From the NCBI RefSeq assembly GCF_004664715.2, contig NC_051083.1, forward strand, positions 102,391,661 to 102,455,660: DNA of 64,000 nucleotides, in the 5' to 3' direction. Under the pieces are notes generated by a model that did no database searches, was not told where the DNA came from, and saw only the letters and a list, made by a program, of their open reading frames with translations. Every line of letters starts with the position of its first letter. The first letter of the stretch is position 1. Made by a program: the position numbers and the translations under genes. This DNA comes from Peromyscus leucopus (Eukaryota; Chordata; Mammalia; Rodentia; Cricetidae). Shown in pieces: positions 62,672-64,000 of the stretch.

Positions 62672-62843
62672 TTTTTTTTTTTTTTTTTTTTTTTTTGGTT
62701 TTTCGAGACAGGGTTTCTCTGTGTAGCTTTGCGCCTTTCCTGGGACTCAGTTGGTAGCCCAGGCTGGCCTCGAACCCACAGAGATCCGCCTGCCTCTGCC
62801 TCCCAAGTGCTGGGATTAAAGGCGTGCACCACCACCGCCCGGC
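62672..62843 (-). repeat. Young B1 SINE, reversed, cricetid-type
   Basis: T25 tail, then cgagacagggtttctctgtg and gcgcctttcctgggac, ending accaccaccgcccggc. Near-consensus, so recent. Confidence 0.96.
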
Positions 62844-63275
62844 TCAACACTCCATTTTTAAATCACATCATCTTATCACATTCATGATAACTTTCTGTCT
62901 GCTGATATTTAAGATGGTTCAGAACATGGTTAAGTTAGGTTGTTTGTAGTTTTTTGTCCTTAAGTCTATGGATGACGTATTTTGAAAATCACTGGTATAA
63001 AGAAGGGTTAGTCAGGGTATTTATATTAAAAGTAATGATTCATATTCCTATAGCTCAGAAATTCATACTACAGGTGTATTACCAGATCTCAGTAGTACTG
63101 CCATTCAATACAATGGTAGATACGGAGCAAGTGAGAGGGAGTAGCTAACAATGCTTTTTTCTGCTACTAATAACTATTGCCTGTGCTCACTGGATTAGGA
63201 CAAAATAGGAAAGGAGGCAAAGGCTAAAGAAATAAATCATAAATGTCTTAGATATCCTTAAAATAAGTCAAAACT

Positions 63276-63510
63276 CAGGACGGTAGAGATAGCTCTGTGG
63301 TTAAGAGCACTGGCTGTTCTTGCAGAGGACCCAGGTTCAGTTCCCAGCACCCACCTGGTGACTCACAACTATATGTAACTTCAATTCTGGGGGGAGGGGT
63401 GATGCTCTCTTATGGCCTCCACCAGTAAATCAGGCACATATATGGTACACATGTATTGAGATGAAACATTCTTATGCATAAGATAGGTGAATAAATCTCT
63501 TTTTTTAAAA
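63276..63510 (+). repeat. B2 SINE
   Basis: gtagagatagctctgtggttaag (box A), aggttcagttcccagcacc (box B), cttatggcctccaccag, and an A-rich end after aataaatc. Confidence 0.92.
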
Positions 63511-63851
63511 AATAGTATGGGTCCTACGATCCTTTCTGCCCCTGTTCTGCAGGATTCCCGAACTCTGCCTAAGGTTTTGATGTGGGTCTACATCTGTTTC
63601 CACCAGTTGGCCTCTCTGATGACAATTGAGCTAGGCATCAATCTGGTCAAAGGAGATGGCCAGGGGTCAATAACATCACAGGAAAACTCACAGAATCAAC
63701 TAACCTGGGCTCATAAGGACTCACAGAGACTGGACAACCAGGGAGCCTACATGGGACTGACCTAGGTCCTCTGCACATATGTTACAGTTGTGTAGCTTGA
63801 TTCTTTTGTGGGACTCCTTAACAGTGGGAACAAGGGGCTGTCTCTGACTCT

Positions 63852-63856
<5 letters not shown>

Positions 63857-63882
<26 letters not shown>

Positions 63883-64000
63883 GGTTTTTCGAGACAGGGT
63901 TTCTCTGTGTAGCTTTGTGCCTTTCCTGGAACTCACTTGGTAGCCCAGGCTAGCCTTGAACTCACAGAGATCCGCCTGGCTCCGCCACCGCCACCACCTG
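63857..64000 (-). repeat. Young B1 SINE, reversed, cut by the window end
   Basis: T26 tail, then cgagacagggtttctctgtg, gcctttcctggaactcac and gatccgcctggctccgcc; continues beyond 64000. Confidence 0.95.

Larger units (their letters stand above)
49481..64000. other. Upstream flank of Klhl13 (possibly intron of a longer transcript)
   Basis: No supported gene. 49.5-53.4 kb shows only one MIR-like copy and a short tandem duplication. 53.4-55.6 kb has B1 and ID copies. 56-62.6 kb has mostly ancient MIR/MER5/L2-like material plus homopolymer and CA tracts, with a candidate noncoding exon near 59.85-60.27 kb. 62.67-64.0 kb has young B1 and B2 copies. Confidence 0.6.

Noticed and set aside
1..64000. 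CRISPR arrays, operons, phage or bacterial defence systems
   Set aside because: No regularly spaced identical repeats and no dense gene arrays; the window is typical mammalian intronic DNA.

Overview
The window is mammalian nuclear DNA from a rodent, and probably a cricetid (hamster, deer mouse or vole group). The evidence is many tRNA/7SL-derived rodent SINEs (B1, B2/B3, ID), Lx-type L1 3' ends, long CA/GT microsatellites, and young B1 copies that carry the 'caggaaaggcgcaaagc' right end, which I associate with cricetids rather than with mouse. The DNA is AT-rich and almost entirely intronic or flanking.

The only protein gene I can support is Klhl13, on the minus strand. It encodes an X-linked BTB-BACK-Kelch substrate adaptor of CUL3 ubiquitin ligases. 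Four shared coding exons lie at 24697-24556, 10069-9937, 9413-9217 and 1136-341. They join in phase with consensus splice sites, and together they encode the N-terminal linker, BTB, BACK and the first Kelch blades. The C-terminal Kelch repeats lie beyond base 1. Two alternative coding first exons sit about 0.6 kb apart at 48287-48190 (protein begins MPLKWK) and 48878-48799 (protein begins MLRFIS). Both end in phase 2 and fit the same downstream exon. A GC-richer block at about 49.2-49.5 kb is the likely promoter of the outer first exon.

Layout: 1-340 intron; 341-1136 BACK/Kelch exon; 1137-9216 intron with SINEs and an old L1; 9217-10069 two BTB exons; 10070-24555 intron with several L1 blocks and a G-run tract; 24556-24697 linker exon; 24698-48189 large first intron, with a MER20, MIRs, an unexplained open reading frame at 26.8-27.25 kb, hAT-like rodent repeats, an Lx 3' end, a retroposed cassette with target-site duplication and an LTR remnant; 48190-49500 alternative first exons and promoters; 49500-64000 upstream flank with few repeats to about 53.4 kb, then old MIR/MER5 copies and young B1/B2 at the far end.

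I found no bacterial-type system, CRISPR array, functional tRNA or rRNA gene, or intact mobile element. The main points for follow-up are the paired first exons with upstream ORFs, the unexplained 26.8-27.25 kb reading frame, a candidate further upstream noncoding exon near 59.85 kb, and the retroposed cassette at 38.9-39.3 kb.
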